A stretch of DNA of 40,197 nt from an uncultured Bacteroidales bacterium. GTDB taxonomy: Bacteria; Bacteroidota; Bacteroidia; Bacteroidales; Paludibacteraceae. Within the stretch, counting starts at the first letter, position 1, and each line of letters opens with the position of its first letter. The notes beneath the pieces are model-generated. The model searched no databases. It was not told where the DNA came from and saw nothing but the letters and a program-made list of their open reading frames with translations. The stretch covers positions 1 through 40,197 of the forward strand of contig ONMU01000035.1 in the NCBI GenBank assembly GCA_900319035.1, given 5' to 3'. A program made the translations under genes and the position numbers. Below are positions 39,821 to 40,197 of the stretch, in pieces.

Positions 39821-40197
39821 ATGATTTTTATTCGTCAAAATGTACAGACAGAGGACGGACAGGCTCGTCCTCGTCGCAGAATCGGTTGCCTCGGTGGCTG
39901 CCTTATTTTCTTCGCAGTGTATTTCCTGTGCAGTGCCCTTTTAGGCTGGTTGATGGGAGACATGTTCTCTTCCTCTACCGTCAAACTGGAGGACAAGACC
40001 ATCTATCGTCTTCAGATGAAGGGTGAACTGGTGGAGCAGGCACAAGATGCAAGCCCCTTTGCTGAACTCATGGGCGCAATGCCCGAAGTACCCTTCAGAC
40101 GTAATAACAAAGGGGAGACGGTCGGTCTCGATCATATCCTCTCGAACATCCGTCTGGCGAAGAACGATGACAAGATCTTGGGTATCTGGCTCGATGG
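39821..40197 (+). CDS. sppA: Signal peptide peptidase SppA-like, 3' partial
   Basis: The reading frame runs from ATG 39821 off the end of the window (125 codons seen). The first 25 residues are basic (RQNVQTEDGQARPRRR), followed by one transmembrane helix (LGGCLIFFAVYFLCSALLGW) and a periplasmic segment. KLEDKTIYRLQMKGELVEQ and GLDHILSNIRLAKNDDKILG match the start of the SppA (S49) catalytic domain, where family members have the conserved beta strand and the K-N-D-IKG-like element. The catalytic Ser and Lys are beyond the window. Confidence 0.8.
   Translation, partial: MIFIRQNVQTEDGQARPRRRIGCLGGCLIFFAVYFLCSALLGWLMGDMFSSSTVKLEDKTIYRLQMKGELVEQAQDASPFAELMGAMPEVPFRRNNKGETVGLDHILSNIRLAKNDDKILGIWLD

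Overview
The window is a chromosomal segment of a Bacteroidota bacterium, most likely order Bacteroidales. The basis is: a SusC/SusD pair; RpoC, MurE, MraY and DUF4301 proteins of Bacteroidota type; lipoproteins and secreted proteins ending in type IX secretion-like tails; almost no Shine-Dalgarno sequences; and eight promoters of the Bacteroidota kind (TTG, 20 bp, TAnnTTTG). LpxH, Omp85-type TamL and a DNPR motif in MurE indicate a Gram-negative envelope with LPS and meso-DAP peptidoglycan. The species cannot be fixed from the sequence.

Layout. 1-3823: 3' part of rpoC, closed by an 18-bp-stem terminator. 4102-6137: DUF59/MIP18 Fe-S assembly protein, lpxH and mazG. 6155-6236: tRNA-Leu(UAG) on the minus strand. 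6329-7588: M16 peptidase. 7714-16951: a Sus-like operon with a structured 5' leader, susC, susD, a lipoprotein with an HEFAH zinc site, a DUF4302 lipoprotein and a secreted protein with a BACON-like region and a sorting tail, then a terminator. 16986-27469: division and cell-wall cluster mraZ-rsmH-ftsL-ftsI-murE-mraY-murD-ftsW-murG. It ends at murG; murC, ftsQ, ftsA and ftsZ are not here. 27578-28939: DUF4301. 29008-31934, minus strand: S1/P1 nuclease, DUF5020 outer-membrane protein and NhaC-type antiporter, which look like a nucleic-acid scavenging operon. 32111-33964: BspA-like leucine-rich surface protein, divergent from the nuclease operon. 34270-40197: thrS, TrmH-family methyltransferase, tamL, rnhB and the start of sppA.

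The most unusual signal is a genome-wide habit of short tandem repeats. Arrays with an exact 7-bp period (and some with 8 or 11 bp) fill the gaps between cistrons, often starting right after a stop codon and ending just before the next start codon. The same arrays occur in frame inside housekeeping genes (mazG, rsmH, murE, trmH). A separate 20-bp palindromic element occurs three times within 3.1 kb of the cell-wall cluster, twice in frame in the same codon phase (DRALMHDAK in RsmH, DRAFMHDAK in MurE).

Other points of note: the FtsI here keeps SxxK and SxN but has no KTG motif; two MraZ-type operator boxes face each other upstream of mraZ; the Sus-like operon begins with a three-helix 5' hairpin; and several promoters share an extended -33 element (TTGCATAT) and fall into A-tract and T-tract spacer classes.
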